Part shown: piece after piece, positions 1 through 10,183 of the stretch | Position numbering within the stretch: the stretch's first letter is position 1 | Layout of the letters: every line of letters begins with the position of its first letter | DNA from: Sulfuritalea hydrogenivorans sk43H | GTDB taxonomy: Bacteria > Pseudomonadota > Gammaproteobacteria > Burkholderiales > Rhodocyclaceae | DNA length: 64,000 bases | Assembly: GCF_000828635.1 (NCBI RefSeq) | Contig: NZ_AP012547.1 | Location: 3,100,001-3,164,000 of the forward strand | Direction of reading: 5' to 3' | Translations under genes and position numbers: made by a program | Notes under the pieces: model-generated | What the model was told of the DNA's origin: nothing | What the model saw: only the letters and a program-made list of their open reading frames with translations | The model's database searches: none

Positions 1-1
1 C

Positions 2-1194
<1,193 letters not shown>

Positions 1195-1198
<4 letters not shown>

Positions 1199-2214
1199 GC
1201 ACTGACCATCGCGCGGCAGCGCCACCCAGCGGCCCCGTGCCGTGGGACAAAGCGTTCGCGCTGAAACTGCTGGCCGACATGGTGCGCATCCGCCGGATGG
1301 AGGAGAAGTCGGCCGAGATGTATGGCGCGGGCAAGATTCGCGGCTTCCTGCATCTCTACATCGGCGAGGAGGCGACGGCGGTCGGCGCGCTGCACGCGCT
1401 GGCGGCAGAGGACAACATCGTCGCCACCTACCGCGAACACGGCCATGCGCTGGTGCGCGGCATGGACATGGGCGCGATCATGGCCGAGATGTACGGCAAG
1501 CGTGAAGGCTGCGCGCGCGGCCGCGGCGGCTCGATGCATTTGTTCGACAAGGCGACGCGGCTGTTCGGCGGCAATGCCATCGTCGGTGGCGGGTTGCCGC
1601 TGGCGGTCGGCTTGGGGCTGGCCGCGAAAATGCAGAAGGAGAAACGCATCACCGCCTGCTTCTTCGGCGACGGCGCGGTGGCCGAAGGCGCCTTCCACGA
1701 ATCGCTGAACCTGGCTGCCTTGTGGAAACTGCCGGTGCTGTTCTGCTGCGAGAACAATCTCTTCGGCATGGGCACGGCCATCGAGCGCGCCGAATCGCAG
1801 ACCGACCTTTGCGTCAAGGCGACGTCCTACAACATGCCGGCGCTGAAGGTCGACGGCATGGATATCGTCGCCGTGCATGAGGTCACGAAACAGGCCGCGC
1901 AGCGCGTGCGCGCCGGCGAGGGGCCGGTCTTCGTCGAGTACCAGACCTACCGCTTCCGCGCCCACTCGATGTTCGACGCAGAGCTCTACCGGCAGAAGGC
2001 CGAGGTCGAGGAATGGAAAACGCGCGGGCCGATTCATACGTTTACTGCCCGGCTCAAGGCCGAGGGCAAGCTGACCGAAGAGGAATTCCTCGCCATCGAT
2101 GCCGCGGCGAATGCGGAAGTCGACGCGGCGGTTGCCTTCGCCGAGGCCGGCACCTGGGAGCCGGTCGAGGACCTGCTCAAGGACGTCCATACGCCTGCGG
2201 AGAATGCGCCATGA
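1195..2214 (+). CDS. pdhA: 2-oxoacid (pyruvate-type) dehydrogenase E1 component, alpha subunit
   Basis: 339-residue thiamine-diphosphate E1 alpha subunit, the usual length for the heterotetrameric E1 family. It has the signature [17 protein letters not shown] near the N-terminus and the ThDP/Mg motif beginning [12 protein letters not shown] at about residue 158 and ending CENN. It decarboxylates pyruvate or a related 2-oxoacid together with the beta subunit encoded next. The start ATG overlaps the preceding stop by 4 nt, and the stop overlaps the next ATG. The HLYIGEEA pattern is pyruvate-dehydrogenase-like, but acetoin dehydrogenase subunits look very similar, so the substrate is inferred. 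Confidence 0.88.
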
Positions 2215-3185
2215 GCCGCAAGCTCAGCTACCGCGAAGCCATGCGCGAGGCGATGCACGAAGCACTGACGGACGATCCGCGCGTGTTCCTCATGGGCGAG
2301 GACGTCGGCATGTACGGCGGCACCTATGCCTTCTCCAAGGGCTTCCTCGCCGAATTCGGCCCCGAGCGCATCCGCGACACGCCGCTGTCGGAGCTCGGCT
2401 TCGTCGGCGCCGGCATCGGCGCGGCGCTGGGCGGCATGCGGCCCATCGTCGAGGTGATGACGGTGAATTTCAGCCTGCTGGCGCTGGACCAGATCGTGAA
2501 CAGCGCGGCGACCTTCCGCCATATGTCGGGCGGGCAGTTCTCGGTGCCGCTGGCGATCCGCATGACCACCGGCGCCGGCCGCCAGTTGGCGGCGCAGCAC
2601 TCGCACAGCCTCGAAGGCTGGTACGCGCACATTCCCGGCATCAAGGTGCTGGCCCCCGCCACCATCGAGGATGCGCGCGGCATGCTGGCACCGGCGCTGC
2701 GTGACCCCGACCCGGTGGTGATTTTCGAGCACGCCGGGCTGTTCAACATGGAAGGCGAATTGGCCGACGACTGGAAGGTCGACATCAGTTCGGCCAAGGT
2801 GCGGCGCCAGGGCAAGGACGTCGCCATCATCACCCACGGCGGTTCCTTGCCCAAGGCGCTGGCAGCCGCGGAGCAGCTCGCGGCGGCTGGCATCGACGCC
2901 GAGGTGCTCGACCTGCGCGTGCTGCGTCCGCTCGATACCGCGGCCATCATGGCCTCGATCGCCAAGTGCCATCGCGCCGTGGTGGTCGATGAGGGCTGGC
3001 GCACCGGAAGCCTCGCCGCCGAAGTGATGGCGCGCATCATGGAGAACGCCTTCTACGAACTCGATGCGCCGCTGGCGCGGGTCTGCTCCGAGGAGGTGCC
3101 GATTCCCTACGCCAAGCACCTGGAAGACGCCGCGTTGCCACAAGCGGAAAAGATCGTCGCCGCCGTCAAGGAGATGCTGGGATGA
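2211..3185 (+). CDS. pdhB: 2-oxoacid (pyruvate-type) dehydrogenase E1 component, beta subunit
   Basis: 324-residue E1 beta subunit with the transketolase pyrimidine-binding domain (early segment [17 protein letters not shown], then [20 protein letters not shown]) and the C-terminal transketolase domain ([27 protein letters not shown]). It pairs with the alpha subunit to form the E1 enzyme. Starts and stops overlap on both sides by 4 nt (ATGA), which implies stoichiometric coupled translation with E1 alpha and E2. Length and motifs are normal for pyruvate or acetoin dehydrogenase beta subunits. Confidence 0.9.
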   Translation: MSRKLSYREAMREAMHEALTDDPRVFLMGEDVGMYGGTYAFSKGFLAEFGPERIRDTPLSELGFVGAGIGAALGGMRPIVEVMTVNFSLLALDQIVNSAATFRHMSGGQFSVPLAIRMTTGAGRQLAAQHSHSLEGWYAHIPGIKVLAPATIEDARGMLAPALRDPDPVVIFEHAGLFNMEGELADDWKVDISSAKVRRQGKDVAIITHGGSLPKALAAAEQLAAAGIDAEVLDLRVLRPLDTAAIMASIAKCHRAVVVDEGWRTGSLAAEVMARIMENAFYELDAPLARVCSEEVPIPYAKHLEDAALPQAEKIVAAVKEMLG

Positions 3186-4390
3186 TTGAATTCAAGCTGC
3201 CCTCGCTGGGCGCCGACATGGACGAGGGCACCCTGCTCGAATGGAAAGTCGGCGTTGGCGACACGGTGAAGAAGGGCCAGGTGGTCGCCATTGTCGACAC
3301 CAGCAAGGCCGCCGTGGATGTCGAAAGCTGGCAGGAGGGCACCGTCCACCAATTGATTGCCGAGATCGGACAGAAGATGCCTGTCGGCACCGTGATGGCA
3401 TTGCTGCTCCAGGCCGGCGAGACCGCGCCTGCGGAAGTCGGCGCCGGCGCTACGGCGAAGCCGATGCCCAAGGCAGCGCCGGCGATGGCTGCCGCAGTTT
3501 CCGCCGCCGCAACCGCTGCGGCTCCTGTTGCCGCGTCGCGGCGCATGATTTCGCCCGCCGCGCGCAAGCATGCTGAGGAAAAGGGCGTCGACCTCGACCG
3601 CATCGCCGGCACCGGCCCGCATGGCGCGGTGACGCTGGAGGACGTCGAGAATGCGGCCGCGGCAAAACCACCGGCTGCGGCGGCGCCGGCCGCGAAGCCG
3701 GCCGACCGCGCCCCGGACAGAACCGCCGACATGCGCAAGACCATCGCCGCCGCGATGAGCCGTTCCAAGCGCGAGATTCCGCACTACTACGTCGCCGAGG
3801 ACATTCCGCTGGCGAAGGCGCTGGCGTGGCTGCAATCAACGAATGCGCAGCGCAGCATGGCCGAGCGCCTGCTGCCGGCCGTACTGCTGCTCAAGGCCGT
3901 TGCCGTCGCGCTGAAGCGCTATCCCGAGCTCAACGGCTATTTCCGGGACGGCGGCTTCGTGCCCATTGCCGCGATCCATCTCGGCGTGGCCATTTCCCTG
4001 CGCCAGGGCGGGCTGATCGCGCCGGCACTGCTCGATGCCGACGGCAAACCCCTGACGCAACTGATGCAGGGGCTGACCGACCTGGTCAAGCGCACGCGCG
4101 CCGGCTCGCTGCGCAGCTCCGAGATGAACGAGGCGACGATCACCGTGACCAATCTCGGCGACCAGGGATCGCAGTCGGTGTTCGGCGTCATCACGCCGCC
4201 GCAGGTGGCGCTGGTGGGCTTCGGCCGCGTCGCCGAACGGCCCTGGGCCGAGGATGGCGGGCTCAAGGTGCTGCCGGTGGTGACGGCCAGCCTCTCGGCC
4301 GACCACCGCGTTTCCGACGGCCATCGCGGCGCGCTGTTCCTGCGCGAACTGAATGACTTGCTGCAACGACCCGAGGAGCTGGACCGATGA
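3182..4390 (+). CDS. Dihydrolipoamide acyltransferase, E2 component
   Basis: 402 residues with complete E2 architecture: an N-terminal lipoyl domain with the lipoylated lysine at about residue 42 (DTSKAAVD), an Ala/Pro-rich linker, a peripheral-subunit-binding domain at about 121-157 ([16 protein letters not shown]), a second Ala-rich linker and the catalytic domain ending in the HxxxDG motif HRVSDG (His375, Asp379). It transfers the acyl group made by E1 to CoA. No E3 (lipoamide dehydrogenase) gene is in the operon portion seen here. The first linker contains a copy of the dispersed 24 bp element (3434-3457), translated as EVGAGATA. The 3' end overlaps the ACP gene start by 4 nt. Confidence 0.9.
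   Translation: MIEFKLPSLGADMDEGTLLEWKVGVGDTVKKGQVVAIVDTSKAAVDVESWQEGTVHQLIAEIGQKMPVGTVMALLLQAGETAPAEVGAGATAKPMPKAAPAMAAAVSAAATAAAPVAASRRMISPAARKHAEEKGVDLDRIAGTGPHGAVTLEDVENAAAAKPPAAAAPAAKPADRAPDRTADMRKTIAAAMSRSKREIPHYYVAEDIPLAKALAWLQSTNAQRSMAERLLPAVLLLKAVAVALKRYPELNGYFRDGGFVPIAAIHLGVAISLRQGGLIAPALLDADGKPLTQLMQGLTDLVKRTRAGSLRSSEMNEATITVTNLGDQGSQSVFGVITPPQVALVGFGRVAERPWAEDGGLKVLPVVTASLSADHRVSDGHRGALFLRELNDLLQRPEELDR
3434..3457 (+). repeat. Dispersed 24 bp element, diverged copy in E2 linker
   Basis: Matches the family consensus at 21 of 24 positions; the core reads AGTCGGCGCCGGC. It lies in the flexible linker of the E2 gene in sense orientation, encoding EVGAGATA. Confidence 0.55.
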
Positions 4391-4638
4391 ACGACGCCGA
4401 AATTCGCACGATCGCCCTGAGCACCCTCAAGTCCATTGCGCCGGAAGTCGAAACCGACGAGCTGCGTGGCGACCGCCCGTTGCGCAATCAGGTTGACCTG
4501 GACTCGATGGACTGGCTGAACTTCCTGCTCGGGCTCCACGAGAAACTCAAGGTGGACATCCCCGAGGCCGATTACGCCCGGCTGATCACCCTCGACGACG
4601 TGGTGAACTATCTGCAGAAGAAACTCGGCGCCGGATGA
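4387..4638 (+). CDS. Acyl carrier protein-like phosphopantetheine-binding protein
   Basis: 83 residues with the classic carrier-protein motif DLDSMDW; Ser40 is the expected 4'-phosphopantetheine attachment site. Acidic helix II and length fit a free-standing ACP. It is the last gene of the synthetase/E1/E2 operon and overlaps E2 by 4 nt, so it is co-expressed with an acyl-CoA-forming dehydrogenase rather than with fatty-acid synthesis genes. A role in receiving or delivering an acyl group linked to that complex is inference. It is not the housekeeping acpP, which normally carries the motif DSLD and sits beside fab genes. Confidence 0.8.
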   Translation: MNDAEIRTIALSTLKSIAPEVETDELRGDRPLRNQVDLDSMDWLNFLLGLHEKLKVDIPEADYARLITLDDVVNYLQKKLGAG

Positions 4639-4675
4639 AGGCGCCTGGCAGCAAATTCGCTTCCCGAAAATGCAC

Positions 4676-4834
4676 CTATCTGCCGGCGGCCGGCTTGCCC
4701 ATTGGTCTGGCGGACAGGCGGGAATGTATGGCGTCGATGATTTCCGCTTCACGCGGACTCAGCGAGAACAATCCGTAGCGTCGCCAGGCGCGGATCGCGC
4801 CGCGAAGTTCCTGGAAGGAAAATGATGGTTTCAT
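4676..4834 (-). CDS. Small protein of unknown function (52 aa)
   Basis: Unrecognised short reading frame beginning MKPSFSFQELRGAIRAW, rich in Arg/Ala with two predicted amphipathic helices. Support is modest: the ATG is preceded by AGGAGG at 7-8 nt spacing, and it lies opposite to both neighbours in an otherwise empty interval between the ACP gene and pcm. A longer in-frame upstream extension exists but lacks a better start. The size and helical RxxLxxLSPRE pattern are reminiscent of small basic proteins such as DUF1127 types, but no diagnostic motif is visible. Confidence 0.45.
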   Translation of the reverse strand: MKPSFSFQELRGAIRAWRRYGLFSLSPREAEIIDAIHSRLSARPMGKPAAGR

Positions 4835-4906
4835 TGTGCGCCTCCTGGGGAATCCATTTCCCGAAATGAACCAAGGGTAGCGAGTGTCCATTTGCGAGCA
4901 TATGGC

Positions 4907-5086
4907 ATGCCAAACACCCGTATCGATCTGAAACCGCGCCGATTCAAGGTCTTGCGAAAACCATTGAAAGTTTTCCACACTTCCGTGCGGCTGAAACGGC
5001 AAGAAGTGCTGGAAAATCAGCCGATATCGCCGGCGACACAACCGGTTGCCGACGTGTTGGCATCCCCGCTGAAGGAAACCGCGTGA
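4907..5086 (+). CDS. Possible small basic protein upstream of pcm
   Basis: 59-codon frame starting MPNTRIDLKPRRFKVL, very rich in Lys/Arg in its first half, ending in a GTGA overlap with the start of pcm. That overlap is the main argument for reality, because translational coupling is common here. There is no clear Shine-Dalgarno sequence and no family was recognised. It could equally be untranslated leader of pcm. Confidence 0.25.
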   Translation: MPNTRIDLKPRRFKVLRKPLKVFHTSVRLKRQEVLENQPISPATQPVADVLASPLKETA

Positions 5087-5757
5087 GCTTCGGCAACAAG
5101 ACGGACCCGGATTGCCTGCTGGACGAAATTCGCGAGGAACTCCGGGAGACGCAGTTGCTTACCGGTCGCCCGGTTCTCGAACAGCGGGTAATGGAAGCCT
5201 TGCGGCAGACCCCGCGCGACGAGTTCGTGCCGCATGAACTGCGCCATGTCGCCTATGCCAACCGCCCGCTGCCGATCGGTCACGGGCAGACCATTTCGCA
5301 ACCCTACATCGTGGCCCTGATGACCGACCTGATTCATCCCCGGCCTGGCGACGTGGTGCTCGAGATCGGCACCGGCTCCGGCTATCAGGCCGCGATCCTG
5401 TCGCAACTGGTGAAGCGGGTCTATTCCATGGAAATCATCGAGGAGCTTGCCGCGGACGCCGGCGCACGGCTGCGGCGACTGGGCTACGACAATATCGAAG
5501 TGCGTGCGGGCAACGGGCGCCTGGGCTGGCCCGAACATGCGCCTTACGACGCGATCATCGTCACGGCGGCCACCAGCCGCATTCCCCACGCGCTGATCGG
5601 GCAGCTAAAACCCGGCGGCACCCTGGTCATCCCCATCGGCAGCCAGCATGCGGCGCAGGAACTGCTGGTCGTAAACAAGCGCGGGGACGGAAGCACTGAA
5701 GAAAAGCATGTCCTGCCGGTGGTCTTCGTTCCCCTGACCGGAACCGGCGAAGACTGA
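5083..5757 (+). CDS. pcm: Protein-L-isoaspartate O-methyltransferase
   Basis: 224-residue repair methyltransferase that methylates isoaspartyl residues in aged proteins using S-adenosylmethionine. The family signature FVPHELRHVAYANRPLPIG, the TISQPYIVALMTDLI segment and the SAM-binding motif VLEIGTGSGYQAAIL are intact. The start is GTG, overlapping the end of a possible small upstream ORF. In many proteobacteria pcm lies near surE and nlpD; that context is absent here. Confidence 0.92.
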   Translation: MSFGNKTDPDCLLDEIREELRETQLLTGRPVLEQRVMEALRQTPRDEFVPHELRHVAYANRPLPIGHGQTISQPYIVALMTDLIHPRPGDVVLEIGTGSGYQAAILSQLVKRVYSMEIIEELAADAGARLRRLGYDNIEVRAGNGRLGWPEHAPYDAIIVTAATSRIPHALIGQLKPGGTLVIPIGSQHAAQELLVVNKRGDGSTEEKHVLPVVFVPLTGTGED

Positions 5758-5852
5758 ACGGTGCACCGGGACGCCCGGCCTGCCGCAGTTCGCGGGCATG
5801 GTTGTATCATTGCCGATCAAGCCGAATTTGCTTCATTGACAGGAGAAAGATC

Positions 5853-6089
5853 GTGGCCTCACATGAGAACAAGACAAAAGTGACGATTTTGACCGGGTCC
5901 TACCGCATCAAGGGCTACATCGATCTCTTGCCCGGAGCGCGCGTGACGGATTTCATCCTTGAATCGAAAAATTTCGTCGTGGTCATGGATGCGGAAGTCA
6001 GCACCGCCGACGCAGGCAGCCGCCAGGTGCTGCTGGCCCCGTTCCTGGACGTGAATCGGGACCACATCCAGATCATCACCGTTTGCTAG
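5853..6089 (+). CDS. Small conserved protein, DUF6812-like
   Basis: 78 residues from a GTG start with AGGAGA 12 nt upstream. The sequence (VTILTGSYRIKGYIDLLPGAR, then VTDFILESKNFVVVMDAEV) resembles small proteins grouped as DUF6812; that assignment is from memory and function is unknown. The alternating hydrophobic pattern suggests a small beta-barrel-like fold. The gene stands alone between pcm and the alcohol dehydrogenase gene. No signal peptide or membrane segment. Confidence 0.6.
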   Translation: MASHENKTKVTILTGSYRIKGYIDLLPGARVTDFILESKNFVVVMDAEVSTADAGSRQVLLAPFLDVNRDHIQIITVC

Positions 6090-6154
6090 GCAGCAGCAAG
6101 GCGTACCGGCTGACCCTGTCCGATGCGAGGCACTGACGGCAAGGGCAGTCGCGG

Positions 6155-7156
6155 ATGAAGACCCGGATGCGCGCCATGATGCTCGACCGGCCCGGCACGC
6201 CGCTGCGCATGGTCGACCTGCCGGTGCCGCGGCCCGGCCCCGGCGCCCTCCTGATCGAGGTGGAGGCCTGCGGCGTGTGCCGCACCGACCTGCACCTGAT
6301 CGATGGCGAATTGCCGAATCCCCTGCTGCCGGTGATTCCCGGCCATGAAATCGTCGGCTGCGTCGCCGCCATCGGCGCGGACGTCCACGGCTTCCGCAGC
6401 GGCCAGCGCGTCGGCGTGCCCTGGCTGGGCTGGACCTGCGGCACCTGCCGCTTCTGCAGCAGCGGCCGCGAAAACCTCTGCGATGCGGCGCGCTTCACCG
6501 GCTACCAGATCCACGGCGGCTACGCCGAATACACCGTGGCCGATGCCCGCTACTGCTTTCCGCTGCCCGACGACGGCGACGCCGCGCAACTGGCGCCGCT
6601 GCTTTGCGCCGGCCTGATCGGCTACCGCGCCCTGCGCATGGCCGGCACATCGAATCGTATCGGCATATACGGTTTCGGCGCCGCCGCGCATATCGTCGCC
6701 CAGGTGCTGAAATTCCAGGAGCGGGAGTTCCATGCCTTCACCCGCCCCGATGACACGGCCAGCCAGGACTTCGCCCACCGCCTCGGCGCCGTCTGGGCCG
6801 GCAGCACCGACCAGCAACCGCCGGCACTGCTCGATGCCGCTCTGATCTTCGCCCCTGCCGGCCCGCTGGTTCCGGCGGCACTGCGCCATCTGGAAAAAGG
6901 CGGCAGCGTGGTTTGCGCGGGCATCCACATGAGCGAAATTCCCGCCTTCCCCTACGAGATCCTCTGGGGCGAACGCAGCATCCGTTCGGTTGCCAACCTG
7001 ACCCGCCGCGACGGACTGGAATTCCTCGAACTCGCGCCGCGGATACCCATTCGTACGGAGGTCCATCCCATGCCGCTGGCGCAGGCCAACGAAGCGCTGG
7101 AGCAATTGCGCCAGGGAAAGTTCCAGGGAGCAGCGGTACTGACGATGAACGGCTAG
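6155..7156 (+). CDS. Zinc-dependent alcohol dehydrogenase family protein
   Basis: 333-residue medium-chain dehydrogenase/reductase. Catalytic zinc ligands are visible in CGVCRTDLHL and PGHEIVG; the structural zinc loop has four cysteines in WTCGTCRFCSSGRENLCD; the nucleotide-binding loop is GIYGFGAAAH. These indicate NAD(P)-linked oxidation or reduction of alcohols and aldehydes. The length and the C-terminal segment fit the AdhA-like zinc-binding group. It converges with the Lon-like gene and overlaps its end by 4 nt; neighbours give no substrate clue. Confidence 0.85.
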   Translation: MKTRMRAMMLDRPGTPLRMVDLPVPRPGPGALLIEVEACGVCRTDLHLIDGELPNPLLPVIPGHEIVGCVAAIGADVHGFRSGQRVGVPWLGWTCGTCRFCSSGRENLCDAARFTGYQIHGGYAEYTVADARYCFPLPDDGDAAQLAPLLCAGLIGYRALRMAGTSNRIGIYGFGAAAHIVAQVLKFQEREFHAFTRPDDTASQDFAHRLGAVWAGSTDQQPPALLDAALIFAPAGPLVPAALRHLEKGGSVVCAGIHMSEIPAFPYEILWGERSIRSVANLTRRDGLEFLELAPRIPIRTEVHPMPLAQANEALEQLRQGKFQGAAVLTMNG

Positions 7157-9585
7157 TCGTTGCTGCCGTCCGCTTCCTTGCGGGGACGGCGCTTGCGCTT
7201 GCCGCCGCCGGCGAAGGACTGGCGCACCTGCGACATCTCCATCATGCGTGTGGCGACCAGGTAGTTGATGCTGCCTTCCGGCACCGCGCCTTCGTCGTCC
7301 GGCTCCCCGGCCGGAATGCCGGTCAACAGCTCGATGGCCTGCTCGACGCTGGCGACGGCATGGATGCGGAATTTTCCCTCAGCACAGGCGGCCACCACGT
7401 CCTTGCGCAGCATCAGGTGTTTGAGGTTGGCGTCGGGAATCAGCACGCCTTGCCGCCCGGTAAGACCGCGCAGGCGGCAAATGTCGAAGAAGCCTTCGAT
7501 TTTTTCATTGACGCCGCCGATGGCCTGCACCAGCCCGAACTGGTTGACCGAACCGGTGATGGCCAGCGACTGGTCGATCGGCGCACCGGACAGGGCCGAG
7601 AGCAGCGCGCATAGCTCGGCCAGCGAGGCGCTGTCGCCCTCGACCGGACCATAGGATTGTTCGAACACCAGGCTGGCCGAAAGCGACAGCGGGACCTGGC
7701 TGGAATAGCGCGTGGCGAGGAAGGATGACAGGATCATCACGCCCTTGGAGTGGATCGGGCCGCCCATTTCCGTCTCGCGCTCGATGTCGATCACATCGCC
7801 CTCGCCCACCCTCACCGTCGCGGTGATGCGCACCGGATGGGCGAAGCGGAAGTCTCCGAGGTCGATCACGGCGAGGCCGTTGATCTGGCCGACATGGCCG
7901 CCGCTGGAGGTGATCAGCAGGGTGTTCTTCAGGATCGCCTGCTGGTAGTGGTCACGCATCCGGTCATGGCGTCTGGTCTGCGCCGCCAGCGCCTCCTCGA
8001 CATCCTCGGCGCCGACCACCGCGCGGCCGGCACGGCCGGCGCAATGATCCGCCTCGTGCAGCAGACCCGCGATGTGCCGGGTATTGGTGGTGAGGCGCTC
8101 GGCATCGCCGGCAAAGCGCGCCGACTGCTCGATGACGCGCGCCACGGCATCCCGCTGAAATGGGCGCAAACCGTCGCGACGGCAAAGATCGCCGATCCTG
8201 CGGGCAAAGCGCCGGGTGCTGTCGTCGCTGCGTTCGACATCGGTTTCGAAATCGGCGGCGACGCGGAACAGCTCGCTGAACTCCGGATCGTATTCCTTGA
8301 GCAGGTAGTACAGCAGCGGCTCGCCGAACAGCACCACCTTGCACGACAGCGCGACCGGCGCCGGCACCAGCGGCAGCGCGCTGGCGAAACCCAGGTTGCG
8401 CTCCAGCGACTCGATGCGGATTTCCCCGGCCTTGAGGGTGCGCTTGAGCGCCTCCCAGGCGAAGGGCTGGCGCAGGATCTTGTCCGCGTCGAGCATCAGG
8501 AAGCCGCCGTTGGCACGATGCAGCGCGCCGGCCTTGATCAGCGTGAAGTTGGTCACCAGCGTGCCCATGTGGGCCATGTGATCGACGCGGCCGAGCAGGT
8601 TGGGATAGGTCGGGTTGTCCTCGACGACGATCGGCGCCGAGTTGCTGCCGCCGTTATCGACGAGCAGATTGACCTGGTAGCGCTGCACCGAAATGCCATC
8701 GCCGGTCAGCTCGAATCCCTCGCTGTCGCCGCGCTGCTCGCGCAGGCTTTCGCCGTACTCGACGATGTCGGCCAGCACTTCGTCGAGGAAGATCAGGACA
8801 TTCTCCAGCCCGGCGTAGCGCTCCTTCAACTCGTCGATCAGATGCCCGATGGCGAGGCTCATGGTGTCGCGGCCGAGTTGCTTGAGGCGCCCCTGCATTT
8901 CCCGCCGCCAGCGCGGAAACTGATGCAGCAGCTTTTGCAGGCGCTCCCCGAATTCGCCAATCAGATGACCCAGGCGCTGCTTCTCCTCGTCCGCCAGCGC
9001 GGCAAAAACATCGGGCGCCATCGGCTCTTCGCCGGCCAGCGGGGCAAAGGCAAAGCCCTGCGGCGTGCGTACCAGGGCGATGCCCTGCTGTCGGGATTCG
9101 TCGCCGAGCTGGTTCAAAGCGCCGGTTTCGCGTTCCTTGAATTCGTTCTGGATGGCCTCGGCGTGGGTGCGGAAATCCTCGCTGTCGAAGGCCGCCGAAA
9201 TCGCCGGCTCCAGTTCCTCGATCAGGCGCTGCATGTCGCGCCGCAGGTCGGCGCCACGTCCCGCCGGCAGCGTCAGGATGCGCGGCGTCTGGGCATCGGC
9301 GAAGTTGTTGACGTAACAGCAATCGACAGGTGCCGCCAGGCTTGCGGCCTTTGCCTGCAACAATTCGCGCACGTCGTCGTGCCGGCTGCTGCCCGGTTCG
9401 CCGAGCACGAACAGGTTGTAGCCGGGGCGGGCGATGTCGATGGCAAAACGCAAGGCCTCGACGGCGCGCGCCTGACCGAAGACTTCATCGAGTGGCGGCA
9501 GCTGGTCGGAGGTTTCGAAATCGAGCAGCGCGGAATCGCAATGGCGATAGAGCGCCTGCGTATCAAGAGGCTTGAGATCATTCAC
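7153..9585 (-). CDS. Lon-family ATP-dependent protease (AAA_32/S16 type)
   Basis: 810 residues from a GTG start (VNDLKPLD). The C-terminal S16 protease domain is intact: catalytic Ser652 in EGDSASLAE and Lys695 in GGVNEKIEGFF, 43 residues apart as in Lon. The ATPase half carries the Walker-B-like segment GGFLMLDADKIL, but the P-loop at residues 62-69 reads GEPGSSRH, lacking the usual GK[ST]. It lacks the N-terminal substrate domain of LonA, so it belongs to the Lon-related YcbZ-like group of soluble proteases. The last ~20 residues are very basic. Regulated protein turnover is a family-level inference; the substrate is unknown. Confidence 0.87.
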   Translation of the reverse strand: MNDLKPLDTQALYRHCDSALLDFETSDQLPPLDEVFGQARAVEALRFAIDIARPGYNLFVLGEPGSSRHDDVRELLQAKAASLAAPVDCCYVNNFADAQTPRILTLPAGRGADLRRDMQRLIEELEPAISAAFDSEDFRTHAEAIQNEFKERETGALNQLGDESRQQGIALVRTPQGFAFAPLAGEEPMAPDVFAALADEEKQRLGHLIGEFGERLQKLLHQFPRWRREMQGRLKQLGRDTMSLAIGHLIDELKERYAGLENVLIFLDEVLADIVEYGESLREQRGDSEGFELTGDGISVQRYQVNLLVDNGGSNSAPIVVEDNPTYPNLLGRVDHMAHMGTLVTNFTLIKAGALHRANGGFLMLDADKILRQPFAWEALKRTLKAGEIRIESLERNLGFASALPLVPAPVALSCKVVLFGEPLLYYLLKEYDPEFSELFRVAADFETDVERSDDSTRRFARRIGDLCRRDGLRPFQRDAVARVIEQSARFAGDAERLTTNTRHIAGLLHEADHCAGRAGRAVVGAEDVEEALAAQTRRHDRMRDHYQQAILKNTLLITSSGGHVGQINGLAVIDLGDFRFAHPVRITATVRVGEGDVIDIERETEMGGPIHSKGVMILSSFLATRYSSQVPLSLSASLVFEQSYGPVEGDSASLAELCALLSALSGAPIDQSLAITGSVNQFGLVQAIGGVNEKIEGFFDICRLRGLTGRQGVLIPDANLKHLMLRKDVVAACAEGKFRIHAVASVEQAIELLTGIPAGEPDDEGAVPEGSINYLVATRMMEMSQVRQSFAGGGKRKRRPRKEADGSND

Positions 9586-9746
9586 GACAAATACACCCGG
9601 ATTCCTGCGGCTCGTTGTCAGTCCATGCCGACGCGGCGCAAACCGGCATGTCGGCGATGGTGCATGCCCACGTCTTTACGGCGTCGGCTATCCGGGATTA
9701 TGCCGCCGATTCACGCACGGATTGCATGCGCCGCATTCGGCGGGAA

Positions 9747-9818
9747 TGGGAGTCGGCGCCGGCTCGCTCTGCGCACCTGGGATTCCGCTTCGCGGGCAGG
9801 TGACGGCGCCGACTCCCA
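9747..9818. repeat. Inverted repeat carrying the dispersed-element core in both arms
   Basis: The interval 9586-9821 between the Lon-like gene and tusE holds no convincing gene. It contains a perfect 14 bp inverted repeat: TGGGAGTCGGCGCC at 9747-9760 and its complement at 9805-9818, separated by 44 bp. Both arms contain AGTCGGCGCC, close to the core of the 24 bp dispersed element. There is no T-run, so it is not a classical terminator, although it could form a stem between two reverse-strand genes. Confidence 0.5.
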
Positions 9819-9821
9819 AGC

Positions 9822-10151
9822 TTATACGCAGCCAGTCGGCTTCGGCATCCCGGCGTAACGAGCCGCCTGCTTTGCCGGACCGTAAGGGAACAGGTCGAAA
9901 AGATATTTCTTGTCGCCGAACTGCTCGCCCAGCGAATCGCCGATCAGCTTCGACATGACGCGCAGATTCGGCGCGGTGCCGTTTTCGGCGTAGTACTCGC
10001 GAATCCAGCGCACCACCTGCCAGTGCTCGTCGGCAAGCGTCAACTCGTCGCGCTCGGCAAGGCATTGCGCGACCTCCTCGCTCCAGTCGTCCAGCGAAGC
10101 CAGGTAGCCTTCGGCGTCGGTTTCAATCTCGCGGCCATTTACGTTGATCAT
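9822..10151 (-). CDS. tusE: TusE/DsrC family sulfur carrier, single-cysteine form
   Basis: 109 residues with family landmarks DEHWQVVRWIREYYAENGTAPN and the C-terminal arm ending KPTGCV. The penultimate cysteine is present. The second cysteine that DsrC proteins carry about ten residues earlier is replaced (KQAARYAGMPKPTGCV, Ala where DsrC has Cys). The single-Cys form argues for TusE, the persulfide carrier for 2-thiouridine tRNA modification, rather than the dissimilatory sulfite reductase partner. A palindromic, IscR-like sequence lies 30-60 bp upstream. Confidence 0.85.
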   Translation of the reverse strand: MINVNGREIETDAEGYLASLDDWSEEVAQCLAERDELTLADEHWQVVRWIREYYAENGTAPNLRVMSKLIGDSLGEQFGDKKYLFDLFPYGPAKQAARYAGMPKPTGCV

Positions 10152-10183
10152 GGTTTTATCTCTCTGTAGAAGGGTTAGGGGTA

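Noticed and set aside
3245-3268. AAAGTCGGCGTTGGCGACAC in the E2 gene resembles the 24 bp element
   Set aside because: It encodes the conserved lipoyl-domain segment [12 protein letters not shown], so family constraint explains the similarity.
7750-9858. Forward 702-codon frame opposite the Lon-like gene
   Set aside because: Antisense shadow; composition is His/Gln/Arg-rich without any domain.
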